Source: Hyphomicrobiales bacterium (GTDB lineage Bacteria; Pseudomonadota; Alphaproteobacteria; Rhizobiales; Beijerinckiaceae). From it: a stretch of 9,759 nucleotides of DNA. A program made the position numbers and the translations under genes. The notes under the pieces are model-generated. The model saw nothing but the letters and a program-made list of their open reading frames with translations. It was not told the origin of the DNA and did not search any database. The DNA lies in contig JAATEW010000316.1 of the NCBI GenBank assembly GCA_015655535.1, forward strand, positions 1-9,759. The letters run 5' to 3'. The stretch's first letter is position 1. Every line of letters starts with the position of its first letter. Positions 1 through 6,948 of the stretch are shown one piece after another.

Positions 1-1
1 C

Positions 2-442
2 ACCCGCAACGAAGTCGGCTATGGGCTCGAGGGCACGCTGACCGATGTCCTGAGCAAGGTCATCATCACCAATGCGATGGCTCCGCGCTTCAAGACTGGT
101 GATTTTGGTGGCGGCATCGAACGCGGCGTCGATGACATCATCACCGTGCTGACGACGGAGGCCTCGGAATGGGAAAAGCGCCCGGAGCTGCGGGCCGTCA
201 AGCAAGGCCCGACCGATCAATACGCGCCCATATTCGCCTTCATCATCATCGCGATCATCATCATATTGATCCTGCGCTCGCCGCATCGCAGCGATATTCT
301 CTCCTTCATCGCCGGAATGCTGCTCTCCGGCGGCAGCGGTGGAGGCGGCGGTGGCGGGGGATGGAGCGGCGGCGGCTCGGACGATAGCTTTTCCGGCGGC
401 GGCGGATCGTCGGGCGGCGGCGGCGCCTCGGGAGATTGGTGA
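2..442 (+). CDS. TPM-domain (YgcG-like) membrane protein with glycine-rich tail, 5' end cut off
   Basis: The frame is open from the left edge, so only the last 146 residues are present; the Met at 77 is internal. Visible residues 1-50 read as the end of a TPM domain (NEVGYGLEGTLTD, then APRFKTGDFGGGIERGVDDII), the typical YgcG/COG1512 C-terminal signature. A transmembrane helix at about 74-91 is made almost wholly of isoleucine (FAFIIIAIIIILIL), encoded by an ATC-rich low-complexity tract at 238-270. The tail from about 110 is nearly all Gly/Ser and ends in GASGDW, as is usual in this family. The missing 5' part should hold a signal peptide and the start of the TPM fold. The stop overlaps the next start by one base, so the two are co-translated. 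Such pairs commonly follow lemA. The biochemical role is unsettled; TPM domains have been linked to envelope or membrane-protein quality control and, in plants, to photosystem II repair. Confidence 0.88.
   Translation, partial: TRNEVGYGLEGTLTDVLSKVIITNAMAPRFKTGDFGGGIERGVDDIITVLTTEASEWEKRPELRAVKQGPTDQYAPIFAFIIIAIIIILILRSPHRSDILSFIAGMLLSGGSGGGGGGGGWSGGGSDDSFSGGGGSSGGGGASGDW
431..434 (+). promoter_or_regulatory. Ribosome binding site deciding the start of the second TPM gene
   Basis: GGAG lies 7 bases before the ATG at 442, inside the last codons of the upstream gene. It favours ATG 442 over the in-frame TTG at 436 and GTG at 439, which would have no room for a Shine-Dalgarno site. The TGATG overlap also points to translational coupling. 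Confidence 0.6.
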
Positions 443-1053
443 TGGTTCTGTCGAAAGAGGATCAAGACCGCATCGGTGCCGCGATCCGCGCGGCCGAAGC
501 CAGGACCGAGGGTGAGATCGTCTGCGTGCTCGCCAAGTCGTCGTCCGATTACGCGGTCTATCCGCTCGCCTGGTCGGCGCTCGCGGCCTTCATCGCGCCT
601 TGGATCCTCGTCACTCTGACGGCCTATTCCGTCGAGCGCATCCTGCTCATCCAGCTGCTTTTGTTCCTCGGCCTCTACGTTTTGTTTTCCGTGCCCGCGC
701 TGCATCGCCTTCTGGTGCCACGCCCGGTGCAGCGCGCCGCCGCGCATCGCGCCGCGATGGAGCAATTCATGATCCGCGGCATGTCGCGCAAGGCCAATCG
801 CGCCGGGATCTTGATCTTCGTCTCGCTGAGCGAACATTATGCCCGCATCGTCGCCGATCAGGGCATTACCGCGAAGGTCGATCAATCGGTCTGGCGCGGC
901 GCGGTGGACGCGCTCATCTCGCATATGCGCGAGGAACGAGTCGCCGAAGGCTTCATCGCGGCCCTGGAGCAATGCGCCAATGTACTCGCCGAGCATTTTC
1001 CAGCGGGCGCGGCGCCGTCCAACGATCTGCCGGATAGGATCTATTTGATCTGA
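442..1053 (+). CDS. TPM-domain integral membrane protein (COG3762-like)
   Basis: The product has 203 residues. Residues 4-32 (KEDQDRIGAAIRAAEARTEG then EIVCVLAK) resemble the first helix and strand of a TPM domain. Hydrophobic helices follow at about 39-61 and 66-87. The rest of the domain resumes at about 98-187, with AGILIFVSLSEHYARIVADQ, a strand-turn-strand typical of TPM, then GAVDALISHMREERVAEGFI. The fold is thus split by a membrane hairpin, a layout known in COG3762 proteins. There is no glycine-rich tail and no obvious signal peptide, so the soluble part is probably cytoplasmic, unlike that of its upstream partner. It is the last gene of the operon and is followed within 10 bases by a terminator-like hairpin. 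ATG 442 is chosen because of the GGAG 7 bases upstream and the coupled stop. The function is not known with certainty; envelope maintenance is inferred from family context. Confidence 0.85.
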   Translation: MVLSKEDQDRIGAAIRAAEARTEGEIVCVLAKSSSDYAVYPLAWSALAAFIAPWILVTLTAYSVERILLIQLLLFLGLYVLFSVPALHRLLVPRPVQRAAAHRAAMEQFMIRGMSRKANRAGILIFVSLSEHYARIVADQGITAKVDQSVWRGAVDALISHMREERVAEGFIAALEQCANVLAEHFPAGAAPSNDLPDRIYLI

Positions 1054-1060
1054 GGTGTTC

Positions 1061-1120
1061 AAAAAAGCCCCGTGCTTCGAAACGCTTGCTTCGCAAGCTC
1101 CTCAGCATGAGGGCTTTTTT
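1061..1120. terminator. Probable bidirectional intrinsic terminator
   Basis: AAAAAAGCCC (1061-1070) is exactly complementary to GGGCTTTTTT (1111-1120). An inner stem, GCTTGC (1084-1089) with GCAAGC (1093-1098), sits within it. On the plus strand it begins 8 bases after the stop of the second TPM gene and ends in T6. Read on the minus strand it also ends in T6, so it can end transcription of the GH94 gene coming the other way. Most of the hairpin body is a REP-like element, listed separately. Confidence 0.65.
1067..1114 (-). repeat. REP-like element, copy 1 (minus orientation)
   Basis: On the minus strand this starts GCCCTCATGCTGAGGAGC and ends TTTCGAAGCACGGGGC, with a small hairpin between. 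The head differs from that of the copy at 1144-1208 at one of 15 positions. The tail shares TCGAAG-ACG-GGGC. The CCTCATCCTGAGG...TCGAAGGA.GAGG pattern matches, from memory, dispersed extragenic palindromes common in Hyphomicrobiales. It lies head-to-head with copy 2. Confidence 0.6.
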
Positions 1121-1143
1121 GCTTTGCAAAGGGTCCAAGCTGA

Positions 1144-1208
1144 GCCCTCATCCTGAGGTGGAGCATTTCAATCACCCGATTGAAATGCGAGCCTCGAAGG
1201 ACGAGGGC
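1144..1208 (+). repeat. REP-like element, copy 2 (plus orientation)
   Basis: It begins GCCCTCATCCTGAGG (1144-1158) and ends GCCTCGAAGGACGAGGGC (1191-1208); the outer GCCCTC and GAGGGC are complementary. Its centre is a perfect 11-base-pair stem, GCATTTCAATC (1163-1173) with GATTGAAATGC (1178-1188), and a 4-base loop. It ends 7 bases before the stop codon of the GH94 gene, so it would form a 3' hairpin in that mRNA, protecting the end or helping termination. Confidence 0.65.
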
Positions 1209-1215
1209 GCTCTCA

Positions 1216-4200
1216 TCAGCCAGCCTTCATCACCCGTCCGTCGATCCGGACGGACTTCACCTGCAACGCCCCCTTCGGCGCGAAGAGATCGTCCCGCACG
1301 GTGATCTCGCCAGTCTTCATCTCCAGGCCGAGAATGGCATAGGCGGCCGACAGCATGCGTGCGGCCGAACCCGTGTACCAGCTCCAGCCGCCGCGACCCT
1401 CATAGCCAGGGCCATCGTAAATATCGGCCGGCTGCTGATGCGGCGGCAGCCCATAGACGGCGAGTCTATCGCCTTCCGCCTTGCCGATCGGCGAAATCTT
1501 CACCCAGCAAGCGAAGGCCCGTGCGCTCAGTTTTTCGGCGAGCAATGTTTCTCCATTCGCCTTGGCTTCCGCCGCGAGGCGCATATAGGCGTCGACGACC
1601 CACGACACGCCATGCGAATATTGGCCGCCGTTTTCGCGCACGCCCGGCGGATATTCGGTAACGCGTCCGGGATAAGGCGCCGAATGCTCGTCGAAAGGCG
1701 GCGTCACGAGCAAAATGCGATCCTCTTTTTCGAGATGCTGCAGGGCTTCGTAGAGCGCACGGCGGCCGCGTTCGAATGAGGCGGCGCCCGAGAGGATCGG
1801 CCAGGCCGCGGTCATCGCGCTCGCGACGTCGAAGCAATTGCCGTAATCGTCGAAAGCCAAGGGATAGCGGTCGCCGAACCAAACAGAATCGAGCGAACTT
1901 TTCAGCTCTTTCAGATTCGCCTGAATGTTCGCCGCGGCTTTGTCGCCTTCGCGCCTGCGGGCGATTTCCTTAAAGCCCGACAGAACATCGTGCAGGAAAA
2001 AGCCGAGCCAGACGCTCTCGCCTTTTCCATGCAGGCCAGCGACGTCGATAGAGTCGTTCCAGTCGCCGGTGCCGATCAGAGGCAGACCATGCGATCCGAA
2101 ACGCGCCAGGGCATAATCGATCGCGCGGCGGCAATGGTCATAGACCGTACCCACTTCCAAAGACGGCCGCGCGGCGAAGACAAGATCGATCACGCCGTCT
2201 GGAATCGCCGGGCCGTCGAGATAGGGGAGCTTTTCGTCGAGCACGCTATAATCGCCGGTGGCATTGATATAGCGCGTGAGCACATAGGGCAGCCAGAGAT
2301 GCGGGTCGGAGGCTCTTGTCCTTTGGCCAAGGCCGGTTTTGCCGTTCGGCGCCGCATGCCACCATTTGAAGACATCGCCTTCCGGAAATTGCTGCCCGGC
2401 ATGCAGCACGATCTGACGCCGCACGAGCGCCGGATCGAAGAAGACGAGCGGCAACACATCCTGCAATTGATCGCGGAACCCGAAGGCGCCGCCGCGCTGG
2501 TTCGGACCCGTGCGGCCCCAAAGCCGCGAGGTGAGAATCTGATAGGGCAGCCAATAATTGATCAGCCGGTCGAATTCCGGCTGATTGGTCTCGATATGAA
2601 TCTTGCTGGCTCTCTTCGCCCAGGAGTCGCGCGTCGCCTGCAAGGCAAATTGCGCCGCCGCGACATCCTTCAGCCGCACCGCCGTGCGGCAGGCTTCATC
2701 GCGCGTCTCGACCTGACCAAGCACGACCACGACATCGATGGCGCTTCGCGCCGGAACCTCGACGACACGCGCGAAGGCCGCCACGCGGCTGCCATCGGCG
2801 CGGCAGGACGGATCGGGTGAACCCGTCTCCACCATGACCGGATTGGTGAGATCGCGGCCCTTGCCGCCGATAAAGCGCGGGCGCATCACTTCGGTTGTGG
2901 CGCCGATCAGGCTCGTCGCGGCGAAGGCCCAGCCTTTACGAAAATCATTCGTGGGATTCGAGAATAAAAGCGCCTCGCAATCGCCTTCGCATTCGGCCTG
3001 GATCTGGCCGCGGCTCGCCAAACCATTTTCGTCGAGCACGATCTCGAAATAAGGCACGACCCGATAGCGCTTCGCATGATCGGTCGGGTTGCGCAAGGCG
3101 AGGATGCGGATGCCGGCTCGTTCCTCCGGCGGCGTAAAGACGGTCAACTCCAGCTCGACAGTGTCGCGGATGCAGCGGAATTGCGCCGTTCCCAGATCGT
3201 AGGTCACCTCATAGCGCGCATCGGTGCGGCGGAAGGGCACAAAGCCCGCGGCGTCGGTCTCATTGGTTTCGAGATCGACGACATAGATCAACTGGCTCGG
3301 AATCGAGACGGGCACGGATTCAAGATTATAAGGCGTCAGCGCATTCTGCCGCTCGTTTCCGGCGAAGGAATGGATCTCGCCTTCGTTCGAAACGACGGCG
3401 CCGTGACCGTGATGGTTTGCCAGAAGATGCGCCCAAGGCCGCGGCGTCTTCGGCGTCAGATGAAGCGCGTCGCCCGCCTCCGAGAAAGCGAAAGGCCATT
3501 CGTCAGGAGCCGGACGCGGCATGTCGGGTACGCGAGACTTGGCAAGAAGCGCCGTAAGCTCCCCATCGGCCAAAGGCGCGAGGCCGAACTGATTGGCGAT
3601 AAGGGCCACGGCAGCGGTCTCGCTCGGCGCATGACCGTCGATGAAGATGATCTCGCAAGTGCCATGCGCGTCGAGCTTTATGTCCAAGGTGAGACTCGCG
3701 GCGGGATCGAACGTATAGAGCGAGCCTTGATCGTCGGGATCACGCGGGTGTCCGGCAGTAAGCCCATCCGGATCCCGGACCGTGCCGGACCCGATGAAAC
3801 GGGTGCGCGAATCCTCATAGCCGGATAGACGTCCATTGCCGCTTTGCACGAAAGCGGCATGAAAGAAAATCTCATGCGACATGCGGCCGGTGCGGTGGTC
3901 GTGCAGCAGGCGGTTACGGCCGAAGATCGCGTTCAGCGGCTTCAAGAACCACGTCTGCACATGCATCGCATTGAAATCCGGATCGCGCACATAGGAGCCA
4001 GGCTCATGCAAAGCGAGTTCGCGATAGCTCGTCAGCCGCAGATTCCGGGCGTGGCCGGACCAATCGGTGAGACGCAGGCGCCAGATCGCAACCGGCGCAT
4101 CGTCTGCGAGCGAGACCTCCGCTTCCGCATCGATGCCCTGCGTCCGGTTGGACAGCTTGATGAGATTGGGTTTTGGCTGCGAAGCCGCGTAATCGACGCT

Positions 4201-6687
4201 CGCGATCTGCATCGGCTCGAAGCCGAGGCTCCATGCCGCCTGATGCGCTTCGTCGCTGAGATAGAAGAAGGGCCCGCGCAATTGCAGCGGATCGGTGAGG
4301 CGACGCGTTATATCGACGCCCTGGCCGCCGCGCACCATGCCTTCGATTTGCGTAAAACCGCGGCCGTCCGGCTGCAGAGCCAGACGCATGAAGCCGCTCG
4401 ACAATTCGAATTGGCCGCGCGGCTGCAAGACGGCTTCCGGCACGAAAGGCAGCGCGGGGGCGGTCGCCGCGCCGCGATGGCCCCAGCGCCGCACGATCAG
4501 GCTCGCCACAAGACCGGCGACGAGACCGGCGCCGGCGTAGAAGTCGATGAGTTGCAGCACCGGCAGCGGAAAAGGCACATTGGCGGCGCGCAACCGCTCG
4601 GCGCCGCTCCAGGCCGTATCCCATTCGGCGCCGCGCGGAATGTAGAAGGGGATCAGAAGCGGCGTCCAGGTCGCAAAGCGCCTGATGCCTTCCGGAATGA
4701 ATCGCGCACGGGCCGAATGGCCGACGAAACGCGCCGCCGCTTCGTCGGCACGATCGCCGCCGACGAAGGTGAGGTTCACCAACGTCGCAACGCGCAGACC
4801 CATATGATCGAACCAGATCAGAACCCGCAGCCAATCATAGGCGAGAAGTCCGGTGAAAATCGAAAGGCTCCAACTTCGGAAATCGGCCGGTGTCTCGACG
4901 ATATTCATCGTGGTGGCAGCAACCGTGCGCACCGCGCCATCCTGATTGTACCAGGAGGGCACGGGCGATTGCCGCAGGAAGGAATTGATGATCGGGGCCA
5001 TCCAAAGGCCCCAGCGCAACACCCGAACGGTCTGCTCGACGAGGCCGATGAAGCCTTCGCCGCTCGCAAGCCGTTTCAACGGCGCGAGGCTCCGCCTGAA
5101 GGCAGCCTCAAGCACGAAGAAATTAATGCCAAACAAAGGCGCCGCGATCGACCAATTGATGACGCCCGACAGCGATTCATCGAAGAAGAGACGCACGCCG
5201 CCGCCGACCTGGCCGAGATTGAGCATGCCCCATTTGCTGAACCAGGGATAGACGGTGAAATCCTTCACCGGACGTCCGGCGGCGGCATAGGAAAGATCGG
5301 TATAGGCCCAGAATTTCGCGACGACCACGTCGATTTGCGGGGCGTCGAAATACCAGCCGAGCGCGCCCGCGACGAAGCCGCCGAGCCCGAGCCCCAAAAC
5401 ATAGGGCTGCCAGCCTTCCAAGACTTTGCGGCGGCGAGTGACCAGCATGGCGAGATCGTAAAAGAAATCGACCCCGCCATAGGCAGCCGCGCCGATCACG
5501 AAGAGCGACAAAAACCGCGTGCCGCCATCTTCGTGGCTCAGATTGGACGCAAAGGCGAGCGCGACACCAAGCCCAGCGACGAGGCCGCGCCAATAGGCGC
5601 GCGGGCTGCGATAGCTGACGGCGAGCCGTCCGAAGAAGGGCGGCGTTCCGTCTGCGCTCGCAACCAGCGTCTGGACCAGCGGATAGAGCAGCATGCCGCC
5701 AACGGCGGCGACAAGGAAAGGCTGTTCTGAGACAAGCGTGACAAACCCCGGCTGGCGCAGGACCAAGGCCGCGACGAGTAGCAGAAACATAAAGACGCCG
5801 CCATAGATCGCGCCTTTCAGAAAGCCGTCCTTGGCGTGGAAATAGGCTTTGATGAAAGTCGGCGGCGCGCCGCGCAAGGCGTCCATGGCGACGCCCGTCA
5901 AAATGAAGGTGAGACACCAAAGGCCCGCCTGCGCCAAAGCCGCGGCAGCGACGGCAATGAGGATCTGCGTGGACCCGAAGCCCGGCACGGTCTGCGGCAG
6001 ATTGGCGATGATCGGCGTCAGCGCCGCCAGCACGGCGGTGCCGATCAGCAAAGCATGCAGGCGCGGCGTCCGCGCCACACGCCCCGTGATGATCAATCCG
6101 AACAGACCGACCATGGTTTCGATCAGGACGACGAGAGCCAAGATCCGGCCAAGCGCGATGGAAACGGCAGGGGACGCCATATGCAATGTCGCCACATCCC
6201 CGACCTCGCGCATCAGCGCGGCGGTTTTGAGCGACAAGACAAGATTGAAAAGAATGGGGGTGAGGAGGATCGAAAGACTTTCGCGCCACGACAAATGCCG
6301 GCGCGCGCGCAATTCGACATGGATCGAGGCGAGGAAATAGAAAAGACACACGACCGCGAAGCCGGCCGGCGTCAGGCCGAGCAGGTCGTGCCATTGCGTG
6401 GGGATTTGCCAGACCGCGAGCCTGTCATCGCGCATCGCGGCCAGAAAGCCGATGATCGCGAAGTCAAACAGACTATCCAAGGGAGCCGGGCGGCGTCCTG
6501 TCGCGACGGCATGCAAGGCCGCGAGTCCCACCGCGCCGCAAAGCGCCGCGACGAAAGCACCGACAGGAAGCGGCGCAGCAAAACCGGCGCCTCCGGCCAA
6601 AGCAAGCACAACGGCCGTAATGGCCACGAGGCCGTCCACGCGAAACGGCTTCTCCGCGTTTATATTCGCTGCATCCGTTAAAGCCAT
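1216..6687 (-). CDS. Multi-pass membrane protein fused to NdvB-like GH94 phosphorylase-type module
   Basis: The product has 1823 residues. About residues 15-730 hold some 16-18 hydrophobic helices. An NdvB-like carbohydrate-binding module runs from about 765 to 1070 and a second from about 1080 to 1330 (FAGNERQNALTPYN, then DLETNETDAAGFVPFRRTD). A GH94 (alpha/alpha)6 catalytic domain runs from about 1350 to 1760. Visible GH94 motifs are GFRDQLQD (R1405, D1406), EGDVFKWWH (1436-1443), RTRASDPHLWLPY around 1460 and GTGDWND (1539-1545). The DWND motif carries the family's general acid Asp. GH94 enzymes cleave beta-glucosidic bonds with phosphate; in cyclic beta-1,2-glucan synthases this domain sets ring length. 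Canonical NdvB/ChvB is about 2800 residues with a GT84 synthase region; I find no GT84-like or GT2-like sequence here. RRWGHR right after the last helix suggests a cytoplasmic catalytic half. ATG 6687 is preferred over ATG 6732 because AGGAG lies 5 bases upstream. Substrate and role are inferred, probably beta-glucan trimming, phosphorolysis or export. Confidence 0.85.
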   Translation of the reverse strand: MALTDAANINAEKPFRVDGLVAITAVVLALAGGAGFAAPLPVGAFVAALCGAVGLAALHAVATGRRPAPLDSLFDFAIIGFLAAMRDDRLAVWQIPTQWHDLLGLTPAGFAVVCLFYFLASIHVELRARRHLSWRESLSILLTPILFNLVLSLKTAALMREVGDVATLHMASPAVSIALGRILALVVLIETMVGLFGLIITGRVARTPRLHALLIGTAVLAALTPIIANLPQTVPGFGSTQILIAVAAAALAQAGLWCLTFILTGVAMDALRGAPPTFIKAYFHAKDGFLKGAIYGGVFMFLLLVAALVLRQPGFVTLVSEQPFLVAAVGGMLLYPLVQTLVASADGTPPFFGRLAVSYRSPRAYWRGLVAGLGVALAFASNLSHEDGGTRFLSLFVIGAAAYGGVDFFYDLAMLVTRRRKVLEGWQPYVLGLGLGGFVAGALGWYFDAPQIDVVVAKFWAYTDLSYAAAGRPVKDFTVYPWFSKWGMLNLGQVGGGVRLFFDESLSGVINWSIAAPLFGINFFVLEAAFRRSLAPLKRLASGEGFIGLVEQTVRVLRWGLWMAPIINSFLRQSPVPSWYNQDGAVRTVAATTMNIVETPADFRSWSLSIFTGLLAYDWLRVLIWFDHMGLRVATLVNLTFVGGDRADEAAARFVGHSARARFIPEGIRRFATWTPLLIPFYIPRGAEWDTAWSGAERLRAANVPFPLPVLQLIDFYAGAGLVAGLVASLIVRRWGHRGAATAPALPFVPEAVLQPRGQFELSSGFMRLALQPDGRGFTQIEGMVRGGQGVDITRRLTDPLQLRGPFFYLSDEAHQAAWSLGFEPMQIASVDYAASQPKPNLIKLSNRTQGIDAEAEVSLADDAPVAIWRLRLTDWSGHARNLRLTSYRELALHEPGSYVRDPDFNAMHVQTWFLKPLNAIFGRNRLLHDHRTGRMSHEIFFHAAFVQSGNGRLSGYEDSRTRFIGSGTVRDPDGLTAGHPRDPDDQGSLYTFDPAASLTLDIKLDAHGTCEIIFIDGHAPSETAAVALIANQFGLAPLADGELTALLAKSRVPDMPRPAPDEWPFAFSEAGDALHLTPKTPRPWAHLLANHHGHGAVVSNEGEIHSFAGNERQNALTPYNLESVPVSIPSQLIYVVDLETNETDAAGFVPFRRTDARYEVTYDLGTAQFRCIRDTVELELTVFTPPEERAGIRILALRNPTDHAKRYRVVPYFEIVLDENGLASRGQIQAECEGDCEALLFSNPTNDFRKGWAFAATSLIGATTEVMRPRFIGGKGRDLTNPVMVETGSPDPSCRADGSRVAAFARVVEVPARSAIDVVVVLGQVETRDEACRTAVRLKDVAAAQFALQATRDSWAKRASKIHIETNQPEFDRLINYWLPYQILTSRLWGRTGPNQRGGAFGFRDQLQDVLPLVFFDPALVRRQIVLHAGQQFPEGDVFKWWHAAPNGKTGLGQRTRASDPHLWLPYVLTRYINATGDYSVLDEKLPYLDGPAIPDGVIDLVFAARPSLEVGTVYDHCRRAIDYALARFGSHGLPLIGTGDWNDSIDVAGLHGKGESVWLGFFLHDVLSGFKEIARRREGDKAAANIQANLKELKSSLDSVWFGDRYPLAFDDYGNCFDVASAMTAAWPILSGAASFERGRRALYEALQHLEKEDRILLVTPPFDEHSAPYPGRVTEYPPGVRENGGQYSHGVSWVVDAYMRLAAEAKANGETLLAEKLSARAFACWVKISPIGKAEGDRLAVYGLPPHQQPADIYDGPGYEGRGGWSWYTGSAARMLSAAYAILGLEMKTGEITVRDDLFAPKGALQVKSVRIDGRVMKAG

Positions 6688-6948
6688 GCCCGCTCCTGGC
6701 TTGCCTTGACGAGCAACACCTCGTCCCGGCATCGAGATTTGCCGCCATCATGTCCAAAGGTTTTTGAACAGCACGATGACAGAGCTGAACGCAATCACGC
6801 GTTACGCCTGTTTTACGCCCGATCTCGCACCTATTTTGGCAAGATCGAGCGTCGGGCAAGCCCAAGACTCTCAAAGAGAGCTAGGCCGCGATCACGTTAA
6901 ATAGCAATTGTACTTTGATCGCTGGGGGTTACGCACGATCTCAAAGGT
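6688..6948. other. 261-base intergenic region without a confident gene or promoter
   Basis: The region is more AT-rich than its flanks. It should carry the GH94 gene promoter if that gene is not read through from upstream. On the minus strand, TTGCCC, a 17-base gap and AAATAG (about 6829-6857), and a lone TACAAT (6907-6912) without a good -35, are weak candidates only. An imperfect hairpin pairs GCCCGA (6817-6822) with TCGGGC (6852-6857); it has no T-run on either strand. A 64-codon plus-strand frame here has no recognisable content. Confidence 0.5.
6693..6697 (-). promoter_or_regulatory. Ribosome binding site of the GH94 membrane protein gene
   Basis: On the minus strand this reads AGGAG, 5 bases before the ATG at 6687. 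The longer alternative start at 6732 has no comparable site, so the 15-residue extension is probably untranslated. Confidence 0.6.

Noticed and set aside
238..270. ATC-rich microsatellite-like tract
   Set aside because: It is explained as isoleucine codons of a transmembrane helix in the first TPM protein; it is interrupted, not a clean repeat.
217..1062. Minus-strand open frame of 281 codons with a proline run
   Set aside because: It is the shadow of the two TPM genes; the proline run is the complement of the glycine-rich tail.
1086..1304. Short plus-strand open frame after the TPM operon
   Set aside because: It runs through both hairpin repeats and into the antisense of the GH94 C-terminus; it has no ribosome site.
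1990..3828. Plus-strand open frames at 1990-2820 and 3076-3828
   Set aside because: Both are antisense shadows of the GH94 catalytic and carbohydrate-binding modules, with no recognisable motif.
3844..5730. Open frame of 628 codons on the plus strand inside the GH94 gene
   Set aside because: It lies exactly antisense to the GH94 reading frame. Its translation is rich in Arg, Ala and Glu with no domain, as expected for the reverse strand of a GC-rich gene. The minus-strand frame has family motifs throughout.
5836..6681. Plus-strand open frame of 281 codons
   Set aside because: It is antisense to the membrane helices of the GH94 protein. The hydrophilic low-complexity translation is the expected complement of hydrophobic codons.
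6817..6857. Imperfect hairpin downstream of the transglycosylase gene
   Set aside because: The stem is interrupted and no T-run follows on either strand, so I do not call a terminator.
6706..6900. 64-codon plus-strand open frame in the intergenic gap
   Set aside because: It has no ribosome site and no recognisable sequence, and it starts antisense to the GH94 leader.
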